Shown here: positions 17,001-26,968 of the stretch, piece after piece
Numbering within the stretch: position 1 is the first letter of the stretch
How the letters are laid out: each line of letters starts with the position of its first letter
NCBI RefSeq assembly: GCF_023023025.1
Contig: NZ_CP095481.1
Location: 310,001 to 374,000 of the forward strand
Reading direction: 5' to 3'
Length of the DNA: 64,000 bases
Source: Amycolatopsis sp. WQ 127309
Lineage (GTDB): Bacteria > Actinomycetota > Actinomycetes > Mycobacteriales > Pseudonocardiaceae
Position numbers and translations under genes: made by a program
The notes under the pieces: generated by a model
Told to the model about the DNA's origin: nothing
Database searches by the model: none
Seen by the model: only the letters and a program-made list of their open reading frames with translations

Positions 17001-20000
17001 AGCCGGCCAAGCCCGAAAAGTCTTTCGAAGCCGGGAAATCCACCGTGCTCAACGACAAAGCCGAGACGGAACACCCGCCCCCCGCCTACACGGCGACCGC
17101 CTTCGGCACCCTCTACACAGCCACACCCGCTGCGGAGACACTGCCTGATTACGACTCGATCGTCCAAGATGGACGAACTGATTCTCTTGCTTTCGAAAAC
17201 AAACTGGCAGCACCGATCGCGTCCGTCGCGCCGGCCCACACGGTGACAAGCACCGAAGCCCGAGCGCAGAAGACCAGCGTCACCGACCGGCCCGAACCGA
17301 CGGTCGAGGTGAGCCCCACGCACCCCACGACCATCGTGTCGCAGCCCGATTCCGCGGCTGTCCCGGCCCGAACCGGCTTCGGCGCACCGGCCCGCGAGAC
17401 CGCCGGTCTCGCACCAACCACCGCGGCCGAATCTCCTCGCACCACCACACCGCATGCCACGTCCGGCACCACGACGGCCCGAGGCCCAGAACCCACTGCC
17501 ACCACCCCCGCCCGCACGACCACCACCGATCACACGCCGAGCACCGCGGCCGAACCACTGCGCACCACGACGGCCCGAGCGCAAGAACCCACCAACCCCG
17601 CCCGTAGCGCCCTTGGCGCACCGACCGCCGCAATCGAAACCCTGCGCACCACTACCGAAACACCACACACCACGCCCGGCGCCACGACGGCGCGAGCCCC
17701 AGAACCCACCGCCACCACCCCCACCCGCACGACCACCACCGGCCCCGAACCCATCACCGCAACCGGTACGCCGCGCACAACCACGACCCCGGCCCTGGAA
17801 GCCACCAACCCGGCCCCTACCCCCACCAACCTCGGCGCACCGGCCCGCACGACCACCAGCCACCTGGCCCCCACCGCCGCAACCGAAACGCTGCCTGGCA
17901 CCACGTCGGCTCGGGCGCGAGAGTTCACCAACCCCGTTCCCGCCCGCACCGGTTACCTCACACCGCACACCGCGCCCGGCACCACCACGGCCCGGGCCCA
18001 AGAGCCCACCAGTCCGGTGACCGACCCGATCCACCAGACCGAGCAGTCCACAACGACCGCCGAAACCGCCCGCCCGCGCACCACCTCGTCACAGGCCGAC
18101 CCGGCCGTTGCGGCGGTGCGCTCGGACGAACCCGTTGCCCCACAACGATCTGAGGCGGCGGACGCTGGTGCCGTGGTCGCCCCGGTTCCGGTGCGTCCGC
18201 AGCTGCTCTACACCTCCGACCGTGTGCTGGCCGGCGCGGCCTTCCTGCCACCGGACCAAGCCGTCGTCGTCGCCGATGCGTTCGCCGGTGGGGCCGCCGA
18301 CCACCTGCCCGGGTTCAAGATCGTCCTGCACTCCACGGCCGCGGGGTTCGTCGACCACTTCGAGGACCGGACTTCACGCGTCGTCGAAACCGGTCAGGTC
18401 GCGGACCGCATCGCCACGCTGCGTCGAATGCTCTCCACCGCGGGGCACACCGCCCCGTGGCGGAACCTGCTGGTGATCAGCTGCGCCGCCGACGACGTCC
18501 GCACGGCCGAACTGCGCACCTTGGCCCACCGGGCCGGGATCACCGGCGACATCCGCAGCTGGACCGGTGGCCGGCGTGTCGAAGTCACTCCCTCGAAGAC
18601 GCTCCGCATCCTCGAGCCCGGTGAAGCACCCACCCCCGGGAGCCTCGTCCTGGGCGAGAGCGACCTGCCCGAAATCACCTTCCGCCGGAGCGAGCGAAGG
18701 CTCGACGGGCTCCAGGAACGCCTGGTGACGGGCGCCCTGCCCGAACGGTCGTTCATCGTTCAGGTGAACCACTACAACGCGGATCAGCCCATGACCCCGG
18801 TGCTCATCACCGGCCGCGGCTCGGCGAAGAACCACGGCCACTGGACCGGCTATCACCGCGCCCGCTACGTCCGGGCCAAGTACCACGCGAAGTTCGAACA
18901 GCTGCACCGGGAAGCGACGGCCCGCGGGGACCGGGTGCCGCCCCTCGACCTGTTGAAGGGCCTCTTGATCATCCGGGGCGTGCGCCACGACCCGGACACC
19001 GGACGCAAGCGCACGGTCACGATCGACCACACCGCCCCGCCGCGGTTCCTCGACGTGTACCAGGACGTTCAGCGAAACTCCGGCGACGGCCGGGACCCGG
19101 TCGGCTTCCACCCCGGTGGGCACCGGGACGGGGCCACCACCGCGCCCGGGCTCGACGTCCGGGTCGCGTTCGACTTCGACCCCGGCCCGCAGGGCTCGAG
19201 CTTGCAGCACTACAGCACCCTCACGCGCGAAGTCCGGGACCTCACGTCGGTCTCGCGACCGGGAACCCGGCCCCGGTACGGCTGGGGAGTCCGCCCGGGC
19301 GAGGGCACCCGGCTCGAAATCCGTTCGCTGCCGACGCCCGGCGAACCGATCTCTTGGTGGCGCAGCGGTGCCCTGCTGTCGGCACTGAACAGCACCTATC
19401 GAGACCACGTCGGCGGGCCGCGGGTCACCGTCACGCTCCCGGACACACCCGACCGGCGGAAGATCCTGAACCGGGCGATCCAGCTCGTCAAAGCCTTCGA
19501 AGCACCCCTGTACTGGCTCGCGAACGAACCCGGCGACGAGACCGGGCACCGCGACCTCGACAACCACCCGCCGCTGTCCTGGCCCGCCGAGGCGGCCCAC
19601 CCCCGTGAACTGCCCTACGTGCACTGGCGCACTCGCGAGTTCGGCGACGAGCCGGCCGAGGACGCTGGTCCGCCGGCTCGCGGCGCCGCGATCCTCAACT
19701 TGGGTGACGGGGGCGAGGAGAGCCTGGAGTTCCGTTTGTGGGGCCCGACCGCGTCACCCGGGGTCCTGCAGGCACGGGTGGAGATCAGCGCCGCCATCGT
19801 CCGGGCGGCGGCGGACGCGGAGAAGGCGCACTGGATCGAAACGGCGTTGCGGCGGCCTCACCTGCTCGGTGACCCGGCCGCCACCGGGTTCCCGCAGCGC
19901 TGGCGGCAGCTGCACGAACTGCTGGACCTGCTGGATCTCGACGCACAAGCCCGCAAGCAGGTGGTGCAGCTCGCCGGGTGGACCGCGCCGTGGCAGGCGA

Positions 20001-23000
20001 ACCCGGCGGCCGGTCACCCAGCGCACGGCCAGGCGGTGTGGGTCGGCCGTCAGCAGCTGATGTTCCCCCGGCCGGGGCAGGACGTGGCTTCGATCGCCGA
20101 AGACGCGGCCGTCATGCGGCCTTTCGGAGGGGGCACCCTGGTCTACTTCAGCCTGAACCCCGACCAGACCCGCGTCCTGCTCTGGGACGGAACCGAAGTC
20201 ACCGCCCAGGAGTTCACCCGCATCCTCGGAACTCAGCTGGCGCACGTCGTGGACGAATCGATCGCGCTGCTGCCCGAGCGGCTCGACGCGCCGGCTGTCC
20301 GCGCAACCGGAAGTCAGGTGCCCGCGATCGTTGCCGAGAGTCTCACCCGGGCCCATCGGGACATCGAGGTGGTCGTTCCGTGGACTGCTGCGTTCGACGG
20401 CCCGGACGAGCCGCGTTGGGCGCTGTACCTGTCCACTATGGCCGGCAGGCCGCTGCCCTGGTCCGGGGACCTCTCCAGCCTGCTGGTCCGGAACCGGCCC
20501 CGACCGGATGTCCCGCCGGCGTACGACCACGGCTGGATTCCGAGCTTTCGGAGGACAGACCCGGAGACCTACGGAACCGCGCCGGTCTTCCCACCTCGGC
20601 CCACTGCGGACTCGCCCACGGTCGGTGAGGCACCACCGGGCTACCAGCCGCCCGTGGTACCGAGCGGCTCACCGCGCCAAGCCTCCCCCGCCCAGCGGGT
20701 CGGCCTGGGGCTGAACACCGCGACGCCACCGCCCCAGGACGGTGTCCGGGATGCCGCACTCACAGCCATCGTCCAAGGGGACGAAGTGGTCGCTTTCCAC
20801 CCCGGCGGCGTGCCCGGCGGCCTCACGGCCTCTGCCGACCGGATCGGCGTCACGCTGGAGTTCTTCGGCCCGAACGGCCGCCACCACCAGTTGGGTGAGG
20901 CTGCGCGACAACGGTTCGCCGAGCTGACCGACCGGCGTGGGTACGACCTCGTCCGACCCGGCGACGCTCCTCAGGCCGGTGAACAGCGCTGGGCGCTGGT
21001 GCAGGACTCGCCCGGCGACACCGTCCTGCGGTCACCGATGGCCCCGGCGACCGTGCTGTGGGACGAACTCGAGTCCGCGCTCGCCTTTCTGGCCGCGGGA
21101 ACGTCCTCCGGCGAACTGCGGCTCGCCGCGACCATCGATGTCCGGCTCGACGGTCACCTCCGTCCCGAGGTCCACGCGTGGGTCAACCGCATCTTCGCCG
21201 CGTACGGCGGCACGCTTCACCGGCTGGCGGGCCGCCCTCCGCACACCGATCCGGTGCGGCCCAACCCTTGGCCGACTACGAACCCGCGCTCGGCGGTGAC
21301 GGTGCGCGACGTCCACCGGCTCAGCCCCACCGGCGAGGAAGCCGTCGACTTCCGCCGGGTCGGTCCCGTGGATGCCCCGGGCACGCTCTCCTTCCGGCTG
21401 TGGCACCCCGGCGACGGCGCCGCCAACCGGCATCCGGGCCGGCTGCAGCTCATGACCGAGCTGAGCCTCGCCGTGGTCCACGCCGCCGCCGACCCGGCCC
21501 GCCGGCCTCGGATCGAAGCGGCCTTGACCGATCCCGACCTCGTCGAAGCCGGCGGTCCGGACAGTCTGCGCCGGCTCGAAAACCTCATCGAACTGCTCGA
21601 GCCCAGCCCGGCGGTGGCCGATCAGATCATCAGGCGCTACGCCGAAACCACGGCCGACGTGACACCGGAGCATCCGTTCCGGGATTCCGGCCTGGCCACC
21701 ACCAGCGGAAACCTGCACTATCCCGGACCCGGCGAAGTGACCCGGGACGCGCACACCCGGCTGACCGACCTGCCCGTGGTTCGCCACGGCCACTTCGTGC
21801 GCTTGACGCCGGCGACCGGGTGGCGTCAGGTCCGGACCTGGAACGACGGCTTCACCGGGGCGCACCCCTTCGCCCAGTCCGTTCTCCGCCGGCTGGCTCC
21901 GGACGACCACTCGGTCGTCGTGTTGCTGAGTGACGAGCCGTTCCCCGACCGCACGGACCTGGCCGGCACCACGATTCCCGAACGGATCTCCCGGCTCGCC
22001 GGGCCGGTCACCGTCCGGACGGCGGACGGTTGGCTGGTGTTCCACCAGGGACACGTCGCCGGCCAGCTGCCCGCCATGGAGCCCGGACTTCGCCTGGTCG
22101 AAGCCACGCGCTGGCTGCTCGCGTCCGAATTGCCGCCCCGGCTGCTGCGCTCCGCCGACGAAACCGTCATCGGTGCCGCGTACCTGCCGATCGAGATGGC
22201 CGACCACGTCGAAGCCGCATTCGCCCGCGGAGCAGGTGGTGACGGCTCGGAATTCCTCATCCTGGTCCACTCGACCGACGAAGGCGCCGCGGAGCCACTG
22301 TGGTCCGGGGGCTCTCGGTTCACCGACCCTGCCGGCCTGAGCGGACGGCTGCGGGACCTCCGGCTCGATCTGCAGCGCCGCCGGATCCCCCATCGGCCGT
22401 GGACGCAACTTGCCCTGGTCAGCTGCGCCATCGACGATGCCTTCACGGCTCGTGTCGAGAGGTTCGCACGACGGACGAATACCGCCGGCGCCGTCACGTC
22501 CTGGTCCCGCGGGCACCTCGTCGAGATCACCGACACGACCACGCGCGTGCTTGCTCCCGGCGAATCCCCCACCCACGGCTCCGTCCTCCTCGGAGACAGG
22601 CACGGCCGGGTCGTCTGGCCGGATCAGGGCTTCGGCGAGTTCCCGCGCGTTCTTTTCCCGGACAACCGAACCACCATCACCGGCGAGTTCCGGAACGACG
22701 TGGTCCGGCTCGCCCGCGTCATCTACGCGGAACGACTCCGCAACTACCGACGCGACGGGCTGGCGGGGCCGATCCGGCTGATGGGCGGGGGGCGGTCGCT
22801 GTTCGACGCCCGGAGAACGGGACTGCGGCGGGCGGAAGCGGTATACACGGTCTTCCAGCAGACTTTCGTCCTGGAAAACCGCGCCGGCCGGGCTGTTGGA
22901 GAGACCGACCTGCCGACCGTGTTGGATCTCCTCGAAGGTATCGAGGTGGAGGGCTTGGGTCGCCACGCCGTTCAGCTCGACGACGAGGTGCCCCGCGGTG

Positions 23001-26000
23001 AGGCCAACCAGAGCGTGTTCGTCGGAGAGGTCACCCCGGAACGTGCGGTGGGCCACTACCTGGAAGCCCTGGCTGAGTCGACGGAAGGGCGGTTCCTCTT
23101 CGACTACTTCCCGTTAGGTTCCGAACAGTTCGCCAGCCATGACCCCGAGGCGCGGTTCAGTTACCGCTTCGACCTCACTGCGCGGGTCGACCGCCCCGGC
23201 GACGTCGAGAGGAATGTCGGCGAGTTCCGCAGGAACGCCATCGACAATCTTGGCCCCTGGCTGGATGTCGACGTTCCGGCCGGCTCCGGTCGTGGTGCCC
23301 GGGTTTCCCGAAGCCTCCTGCGCTCCGATGATCACGCGCTGGGGAAACTGTCCATCCTCGGGCCCGACGAGGGAGCGCAGGCTCAGTGGCGGCAGCTCTC
23401 GGTCACCTGCAGCCTGCTGTCCGCGGAACGCCACCTTCTCGACGGTCTGCCCGGCCTGCGGATCGAGGCTCGCTACGGCGACGAGACCAGCCCGGAGACC
23501 CTGCGGATGGCGAACCGGATTGTGGACGCGTACGTCCGCCCGGTCTTCGCCGCCGATGCCGACCCGGCCGGCCACCGGCCCCTGACGTTGACTCGCCCGG
23601 GCGACCGGCGCAGTCCCGTGTCATTCGCGTTCTGGGGACCGACCCGCACGCCGTCGGCCGTACAGGCGCGGATCGAGCTGTCCACCGCGATCCTGCGTGC
23701 CGCGGCCAAGCCCGCCAAACACGACCAGATCACGCGGGCCGCGACCGATCGGCGATTCTTTTCCGGTCAGGCGCCGGTCCTGAGCGACCGGGACCGCTGG
23801 GTGCGCTTGCAGGCCCTCCTCGACCTGCTCGATCTCCCGGCGCTGAGCCACCGCATGGCGGTACAGCTGTACGCCTGGAGCCGCCCGTATGCGGCCAGGC
23901 TGGACGCGAACGCCCGGCCGCACTACTACCGAGCGCACAATGGACGGTTGCTGCTGCTTGCACCGGGCGACACCTTCGAGACGGCCACCGAGGCGATCGA
24001 CGCGCTCCCACCCAGCGCCGGCCACGTCCTCGTCCGGTACACGGCGACCGATGACCGGGCGGACGCGCTGCGCGCGGACGGCACCCCGGCCGGCCGAGCC
24101 CACCTGACCGGACTCATCGAGGCGGCGTTGTCAGGTTCCGGGGAAACCAAGCTCATTCTGCTCCCCGTCTCACCGGAGGGGAAGGAACTCCCACCACTGG
24201 CGGCCCCCACGGCCGCACCCAGCCTGGCGCGGCACCTCTCCGTGGACTTGGCACGCACTGTGTACGTGGTGGACGGTGCGACCTTGCTGGCCGTCGAGAA
24301 CGGCAGAACGCGCAGCCACACCCCAGCAGGCTCGATCGAGTCCGTGCTCGAATGGGTCGACGACGAGCATCAGCTTCCCCGCTACCCGACGGAGGCTGAT
24401 CGAACTTCTCCCGGCCGGCGGCAGATCTCCAGCCGCAACGGAGAGAGCAGCCGCTCGGCAGCCGACGTCGAACCGCCTTCCTACTTGGACGACTTCGGCG
24501 CGATCGGTGGTTCGGTCAGATCACCACGCGGCCCGGTCGTGGCCACCGCGTTGACCCGCACCGGAACGACCGCGCCCGGAGTCGCGTTCGTCTTCCCGGA
24601 CGAGGTGGCCGCCACTCGGGCAGCAGCAGCGCGCCTGGCCCTTCCCGAAGGCACCGTCCTGGCATTCGTCCACCACGCGAACGGGATCTTCGGCGCACCG
24701 TCTCCCCATGGCGGACGCACGGAATTGTCCATCCCACAGCTGGCCGAGACATTCGCGGAACTCCCCCTCGCACTCGACGGCTGGCGCCGGTTCACCCATC
24801 TGCGCATCGTGGGCTGCGACCTCACCAGCCCCGTCATCGCCGACCTCCGTCAATCCATGGCGCAGCACCGCGTGCTCAGCCACTTGCGAGTCGAGGCGCT
24901 GCACACCGGGGTCAAAGTCCGCGCCCTCGCGGACGGTACCCTCGTCACCGGGACCACCCTGTCGCCGGCGCCGGCCGGATCCGCCACCTACGTCCGCCCA
25001 ACCGGCGAGCAGGCTCTGCCTGCCGCCGGCGGGGAGCCGGCACCGATACCCTCGCCGGCCACCAATCTTGAGCGGTTACCACCGGGAACACTGACATTGG
25101 GACCGCGCGGCGGCCAGCTCGACCCAGGGAATCCTCAACACCGCGACGCCATCGCCCACGCCGCCGATCACGTAGTGGCGAACCACGGGGCACTCGATTC
25201 CCGCATCTTGATCACACACTTGACCAAAATGAACATATACCACAGTCATCAAAACCAGAATACATTGAAAATCATGGTGACCGAAGCGCGGGAACGGGTC
25301 CTAGCAGCCGACATCGACTGGCGCCCCCATTATCGCGGGAAAAAACTCACGGAAAGATACGACTCCGACCATCCCAACGACACAACCGTGTTACTCCACT
25401 GGATCGCCAAGAAAAACCCCTATGGATCACCGACGGAGATCACCCGACACGCTGGAGAGGCCGGCATTCAGACTGCATATCATACACTCTTCGAAGATGC
25501 CGGAAAAGCCATCCTGGATGCCGAGACCCATGGCCACCGATCGAAGAACTTGAGAGTCTCGAGAGAGTCGGACCTTTCCGCGATTGACGAACACATCGAC
25601 CGCATCCTCGCCGAGAACTCTTCTCTTAATATGACCGATGCCCTCCAAAGGCTACGCGACAAGAACATAACAGGAACAAGCGGCCTACTGCGGAATCGCA
25701 TCAGCGCACGAAAAGCTCGACATGGAGACACAACCGCTTCGAACATCACTTCGGACACTGCAGGGAAAAACGATTCCAGCTCATCGGCGACGGCATCGAA
25801 CTTCCTGGGAAATCGCCTGGAGGTGGCAAACCACGAGCACCACGAATTGATCGAACGAGTGGCGTACGTGGTGGCGTGGGCGAACAAACTCGAAAACTCC
25901 TCCGACTTGGTACCAAAACTGGCCGCCGAAGGCGTTCACGGCTCCGACGAGCAGTTGTCCGAGCTTCTGGCGAGCGCGATCACCGAAGCCGAGACGCACG

Positions 26001-26968
26001 GCGATCGACTACTACCCGCTTCGATCGACGTTCCCGCGGATCGAGCCGAAATTCAGCGTCGCGCGGATCTGATTCTTGCCGACAAGCCAGACTTGACAAC
26101 CGTGGACGACGACGCGAAATGGCTGGTACACAAACTACGCATCCGTCACGTCAAGGGAACAATCGAAGCTCTTGACACTTTTGTCCGCGACATCCTCTCA
26201 CCGAATCGGTCACACCACACCACAGACAACGCTCCCAGCGCAACGATCGACGACATCTACGCCGGCAAGGCCGTCGTCGTGCCATCGCCAACCGGCGACG
26301 TGGTGGCTGTTCCACTGCCGAACAATTCAGGGGTCGCGTTTGTAGCGAGCAACTTTGTGGAGAATGTTCTTCACGCGTTCGCTCACCCTTCCACGCTTAC
26401 CGGACACTTCTCCATAGTGGTGCACCACGAAAACGGTTCGTACTTCCTACCGAAAGCGGACGGCGGAGGCACGGCACAGAGCGCCGATCAGTTGGTGACC
26501 ACACTGGACAATCTGTCCGACCTCTCCATGCCGTTGACGGCGTGGGCGGTCGGCACGTTCAGCGCCGAGGTCTATGCCTGCAATCTGACAGAGAACTCCG
26601 TGTCCGAACTTCAGACGGCGTTCTCCGCCCGTGGCCACCTCACCTCGATCCACGTCACTCCCTACCGCTTCCATACGCAGATCCACATCCACCGAGACGG
26701 CACCATCACCGAAGGCCCAGCACTCGATGACCTGCCGACCGAGACCCTCGTCCTGGTACCGAAGAGCGAAACGGTCCACGAGGCCACTACCGGCCAGGAG
26801 GAACCGCCCATCACCCGAGGTTCATCCGGCCGGCAGCGCCGGGTACGGCAGTTGCCCGCTCCGAGGCCGGCCAAGGAACTTGATGCCACGGCACCCGTCC
26901 CGGCCGGTCCGGCCGCGGGACCCATCGCCGAATTCCTGGCACCGGGTACCGGCGAATTCGGCGGGTGA
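15980..26968 (+). CDS. Giant 1: T7SS-type multidomain protein with repeated His/Cys and amidoligase-like domains
   Basis: About 3,662 residues from GTG 15980 (GAAGGG nine bases before); the open frame back to 15779 lacks coding character. Residues 1-340 form a helical, strongly hydrophobic WXG100/CpnT-like N-terminus matching that of giant 2. Residues about 341-714 are a Thr/Pro/Ala-rich linker of imperfect repeats. The rest is modular: His/Cys domains with pairs H784/C835, H2097/C2149, H2898/C2946 and H3482/C3534; three amidoligase-like copies at about 920-1337, 1600-1900 and 2227-2640; and a helical module at about 3030-3250 that is shared with giant 3. Three TTA codons occur (23114, 25076, 25391), so bldA-type control is possible. 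The N-terminal type suggests export by T7SS, and the modules suggest an effector or processing protein. No signal peptide is seen. Function is inferred. Confidence 0.85.
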   Translation: MSDGLRVPVEVQHFLEVVLGVAVPEGSVRGLYGLAGDWDELVGALEGLERAVGVGGVGVGSALVGEVGRVSGLWLSGDAVEGLSVLVGGAREAAKLSRNAGADVVKAFFLLSVMALVALATIVELAWTVVGALLVPVVEAGARVAALALVEALKARLAGLTFSGAARGLGRVGVQAGKFGVVGAGFMGGLDFGFQVGQVLVGAREGLDGRSVVGSVVGGVLGGAFAGVAHAGAVFVRDTARKLEAGSGRGVEFPGYVRALGHVGYGLSQVGMVVVSAPAVNAAVGTPGVSPFLGALGALGAMGRGGRAGGGGGGVLSSLDGVVVGVGGLRPPVVTIPDTGKPAKPEKSFEAGKSTVLNDKAETEHPPPAYTATAFGTLYTATPAAETLPDYDSIVQDGRTDSLAFENKLAAPIASVAPAHTVTSTEARAQKTSVTDRPEPTVEVSPTHPTTIVSQPDSAAVPARTGFGAPARETAGLAPTTAAESPRTTTPHATSGTTTARGPEPTATTPARTTTTDHTPSTAAEPLRTTTARAQEPTNPARSALGAPTAAIETLRTTTETPHTTPGATTARAPEPTATTPTRTTTTGPEPITATGTPRTTTTPALEATNPAPTPTNLGAPARTTTSHLAPTAATETLPGTTSARAREFTNPVPARTGYLTPHTAPGTTTARAQEPTSPVTDPIHQTEQSTTTAETARPRTTSSQADPAVAAVRSDEPVAPQRSEAADAGAVVAPVPVRPQLLYTSDRVLAGAAFLPPDQAVVVADAFAGGAADHLPGFKIVLHSTAAGFVDHFEDRTSRVVETGQVADRIATLRRMLSTAGHTAPWRNLLVISCAADDVRTAELRTLAHRAGITGDIRSWTGGRRVEVTPSKTLRILEPGEAPTPGSLVLGESDLPEITFRRSERRLDGLQERLVTGALPERSFIVQVNHYNADQPMTPVLITGRGSAKNHGHWTGYHRARYVRAKYHAKFEQLHREATARGDRVPPLDLLKGLLIIRGVRHDPDTGRKRTVTIDHTAPPRFLDVYQDVQRNSGDGRDPVGFHPGGHRDGATTAPGLDVRVAFDFDPGPQGSSLQHYSTLTREVRDLTSVSRPGTRPRYGWGVRPGEGTRLEIRSLPTPGEPISWWRSGALLSALNSTYRDHVGGPRVTVTLPDTPDRRKILNRAIQLVKAFEAPLYWLANEPGDETGHRDLDNHPPLSWPAEAAHPRELPYVHWRTREFGDEPAEDAGPPARGAAILNLGDGGEESLEFRLWGPTASPGVLQARVEISAAIVRAAADAEKAHWIETALRRPHLLGDPAATGFPQRWRQLHELLDLLDLDAQARKQVVQLAGWTAPWQANPAAGHPAHGQAVWVGRQQLMFPRPGQDVASIAEDAAVMRPFGGGTLVYFSLNPDQTRVLLWDGTEVTAQEFTRILGTQLAHVVDESIALLPERLDAPAVRATGSQVPAIVAESLTRAHRDIEVVVPWTAAFDGPDEPRWALYLSTMAGRPLPWSGDLSSLLVRNRPRPDVPPAYDHGWIPSFRRTDPETYGTAPVFPPRPTADSPTVGEAPPGYQPPVVPSGSPRQASPAQRVGLGLNTATPPPQDGVRDAALTAIVQGDEVVAFHPGGVPGGLTASADRIGVTLEFFGPNGRHHQLGEAARQRFAELTDRRGYDLVRPGDAPQAGEQRWALVQDSPGDTVLRSPMAPATVLWDELESALAFLAAGTSSGELRLAATIDVRLDGHLRPEVHAWVNRIFAAYGGTLHRLAGRPPHTDPVRPNPWPTTNPRSAVTVRDVHRLSPTGEEAVDFRRVGPVDAPGTLSFRLWHPGDGAANRHPGRLQLMTELSLAVVHAAADPARRPRIEAALTDPDLVEAGGPDSLRRLENLIELLEPSPAVADQIIRRYAETTADVTPEHPFRDSGLATTSGNLHYPGPGEVTRDAHTRLTDLPVVRHGHFVRLTPATGWRQVRTWNDGFTGAHPFAQSVLRRLAPDDHSVVVLLSDEPFPDRTDLAGTTIPERISRLAGPVTVRTADGWLVFHQGHVAGQLPAMEPGLRLVEATRWLLASELPPRLLRSADETVIGAAYLPIEMADHVEAAFARGAGGDGSEFLILVHSTDEGAAEPLWSGGSRFTDPAGLSGRLRDLRLDLQRRRIPHRPWTQLALVSCAIDDAFTARVERFARRTNTAGAVTSWSRGHLVEITDTTTRVLAPGESPTHGSVLLGDRHGRVVWPDQGFGEFPRVLFPDNRTTITGEFRNDVVRLARVIYAERLRNYRRDGLAGPIRLMGGGRSLFDARRTGLRRAEAVYTVFQQTFVLENRAGRAVGETDLPTVLDLLEGIEVEGLGRHAVQLDDEVPRGEANQSVFVGEVTPERAVGHYLEALAESTEGRFLFDYFPLGSEQFASHDPEARFSYRFDLTARVDRPGDVERNVGEFRRNAIDNLGPWLDVDVPAGSGRGARVSRSLLRSDDHALGKLSILGPDEGAQAQWRQLSVTCSLLSAERHLLDGLPGLRIEARYGDETSPETLRMANRIVDAYVRPVFAADADPAGHRPLTLTRPGDRRSPVSFAFWGPTRTPSAVQARIELSTAILRAAAKPAKHDQITRAATDRRFFSGQAPVLSDRDRWVRLQALLDLLDLPALSHRMAVQLYAWSRPYAARLDANARPHYYRAHNGRLLLLAPGDTFETATEAIDALPPSAGHVLVRYTATDDRADALRADGTPAGRAHLTGLIEAALSGSGETKLILLPVSPEGKELPPLAAPTAAPSLARHLSVDLARTVYVVDGATLLAVENGRTRSHTPAGSIESVLEWVDDEHQLPRYPTEADRTSPGRRQISSRNGESSRSAADVEPPSYLDDFGAIGGSVRSPRGPVVATALTRTGTTAPGVAFVFPDEVAATRAAAARLALPEGTVLAFVHHANGIFGAPSPHGGRTELSIPQLAETFAELPLALDGWRRFTHLRIVGCDLTSPVIADLRQSMAQHRVLSHLRVEALHTGVKVRALADGTLVTGTTLSPAPAGSATYVRPTGEQALPAAGGEPAPIPSPATNLERLPPGTLTLGPRGGQLDPGNPQHRDAIAHAADHVVANHGALDSRILITHLTKMNIYHSHQNQNTLKIMVTEARERVLAADIDWRPHYRGKKLTERYDSDHPNDTTVLLHWIAKKNPYGSPTEITRHAGEAGIQTAYHTLFEDAGKAILDAETHGHRSKNLRVSRESDLSAIDEHIDRILAENSSLNMTDALQRLRDKNITGTSGLLRNRISARKARHGDTTASNITSDTAGKNDSSSSATASNFLGNRLEVANHEHHELIERVAYVVAWANKLENSSDLVPKLAAEGVHGSDEQLSELLASAITEAETHGDRLLPASIDVPADRAEIQRRADLILADKPDLTTVDDDAKWLVHKLRIRHVKGTIEALDTFVRDILSPNRSHHTTDNAPSATIDDIYAGKAVVVPSPTGDVVAVPLPNNSGVAFVASNFVENVLHAFAHPSTLTGHFSIVVHHENGSYFLPKADGGGTAQSADQLVTTLDNLSDLSMPLTAWAVGTFSAEVYACNLTENSVSELQTAFSARGHLTSIHVTPYRFHTQIHIHRDGTITEGPALDDLPTETLVLVPKSETVHEATTGQEEPPITRGSSGRQRRVRQLPAPRPAKELDATAPVPAGPAAGPIAEFLAPGTGEFGG
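17390..18030 (+). repeat. Thr/Pro-rich linker repeats in giant 1
   Basis: Imperfect repeats of about 35-40 residues built on TTTARAxEPT, PARTTTT and TAAETLRTT segments. The underlying DNA repeats CGCACCACxACxxC and GGCCCGAGCxCAAGAACCCACC. This is probably a flexible, extended linker between the secretion domain and the enzymatic modules. Confidence 0.7.
18208..18620 (+). other. His/Cys (putative caspase-fold) domain, giant 1 copy 1
   Basis: A beta-strand ending FKIVLHST carries His (codon 18329). Fifty-one residues later a second strand, LLVISCAADD, carries Cys (codon 18482). An Ala-Phe-Leu-Pro entry (AGAAFLPP) and a closing VEVTPSKTLRI strand frame the domain as in the other copies. Confidence 0.6.
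18740..19990 (+). other. Amidoligase-like module, giant 1 copy 1
   Basis: An OmpA-like strand-helix (PVLITGRGS...YHRARYVRAKY) leads into an amidoligase-like fold: LDVRVAFDFDPG, RLEIRSLPTPGEP, then ESLEFRLWGPTASPGVLQAR and the following helix. The usual GGHxH motif reads GGPRVTV, so the catalytic His pair is missing and the copy is probably not an active ligase. Confidence 0.5.
20780..21680 (+). other. Amidoligase-like module, giant 1 copy 2
   Basis: It aligns with copy 1 through FHPGGVPGG, IGVTLEFFGPNG, the helix HAWVNRIFAAYGGTLHRLA, and the TLSFRLWHPGD...RLQLMTELSLAVVHAAA block. The GGHxH motif is absent. Confidence 0.45.
22140..22580 (+). other. His/Cys (putative caspase-fold) domain, giant 1 copy 2
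   Basis: FLILVHSTDEGA carries His (codon 22268), and LALVSCAIDD carries Cys (codon 22424) 52 residues later. Entry strand VIGAAYLPIEMADHV and closing strand VEITDTTTRVL match copy 1. Confidence 0.6.
22660..23900 (+). other. Amidoligase-like module, giant 1 copy 3
   Basis: It begins with the OmpA-like unit (PIRLMGGGRS...GLRRAEAVYTVF) and includes SYRFDLTARVDRPG and the block VSFAFWGPTRTPSAVQAR with its following helix. The catalytic GGHxH is absent. A TTA codon lies at 23114-23116. Confidence 0.5.
24570..24960 (+). other. His/Cys (putative caspase-fold) domain, giant 1 copy 3
   Basis: VLAFVHHANGIFG carries His-His (codons 24671 and 24674). Forty-seven to forty-eight residues on, LRIVGCDLTS carries Cys (codon 24815). 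The spacer ELSIPQLAETFAELP resembles the Ser-Ala-Asp-Leu spacer of C80 autoprocessing domains. Confidence 0.62.
26320..26730 (+). other. His/Cys (putative caspase-fold) domain, giant 1 copy 4
   Basis: FSIVVHHENGSYFLP carries His-His (codons 26423 and 26426), and AEVYACNLTE carries Cys (codon 26579) 51 residues later. It is the closest giant 1 match to the two giant 3 copies. Confidence 0.62.

Noticed and set aside
17390..18030. CRISPR-like repeats
   Set aside because: The repeats are imperfect, coding and in frame, giving a Thr/Pro-rich linker; there are no constant repeats with unique spacers.
15806..18034. 742-codon minus-strand frame opposite the start of giant 1
   Set aside because: It reads as His/Arg/Pro-rich low complexity because the plus strand there is G-rich, with no start signal or domain.
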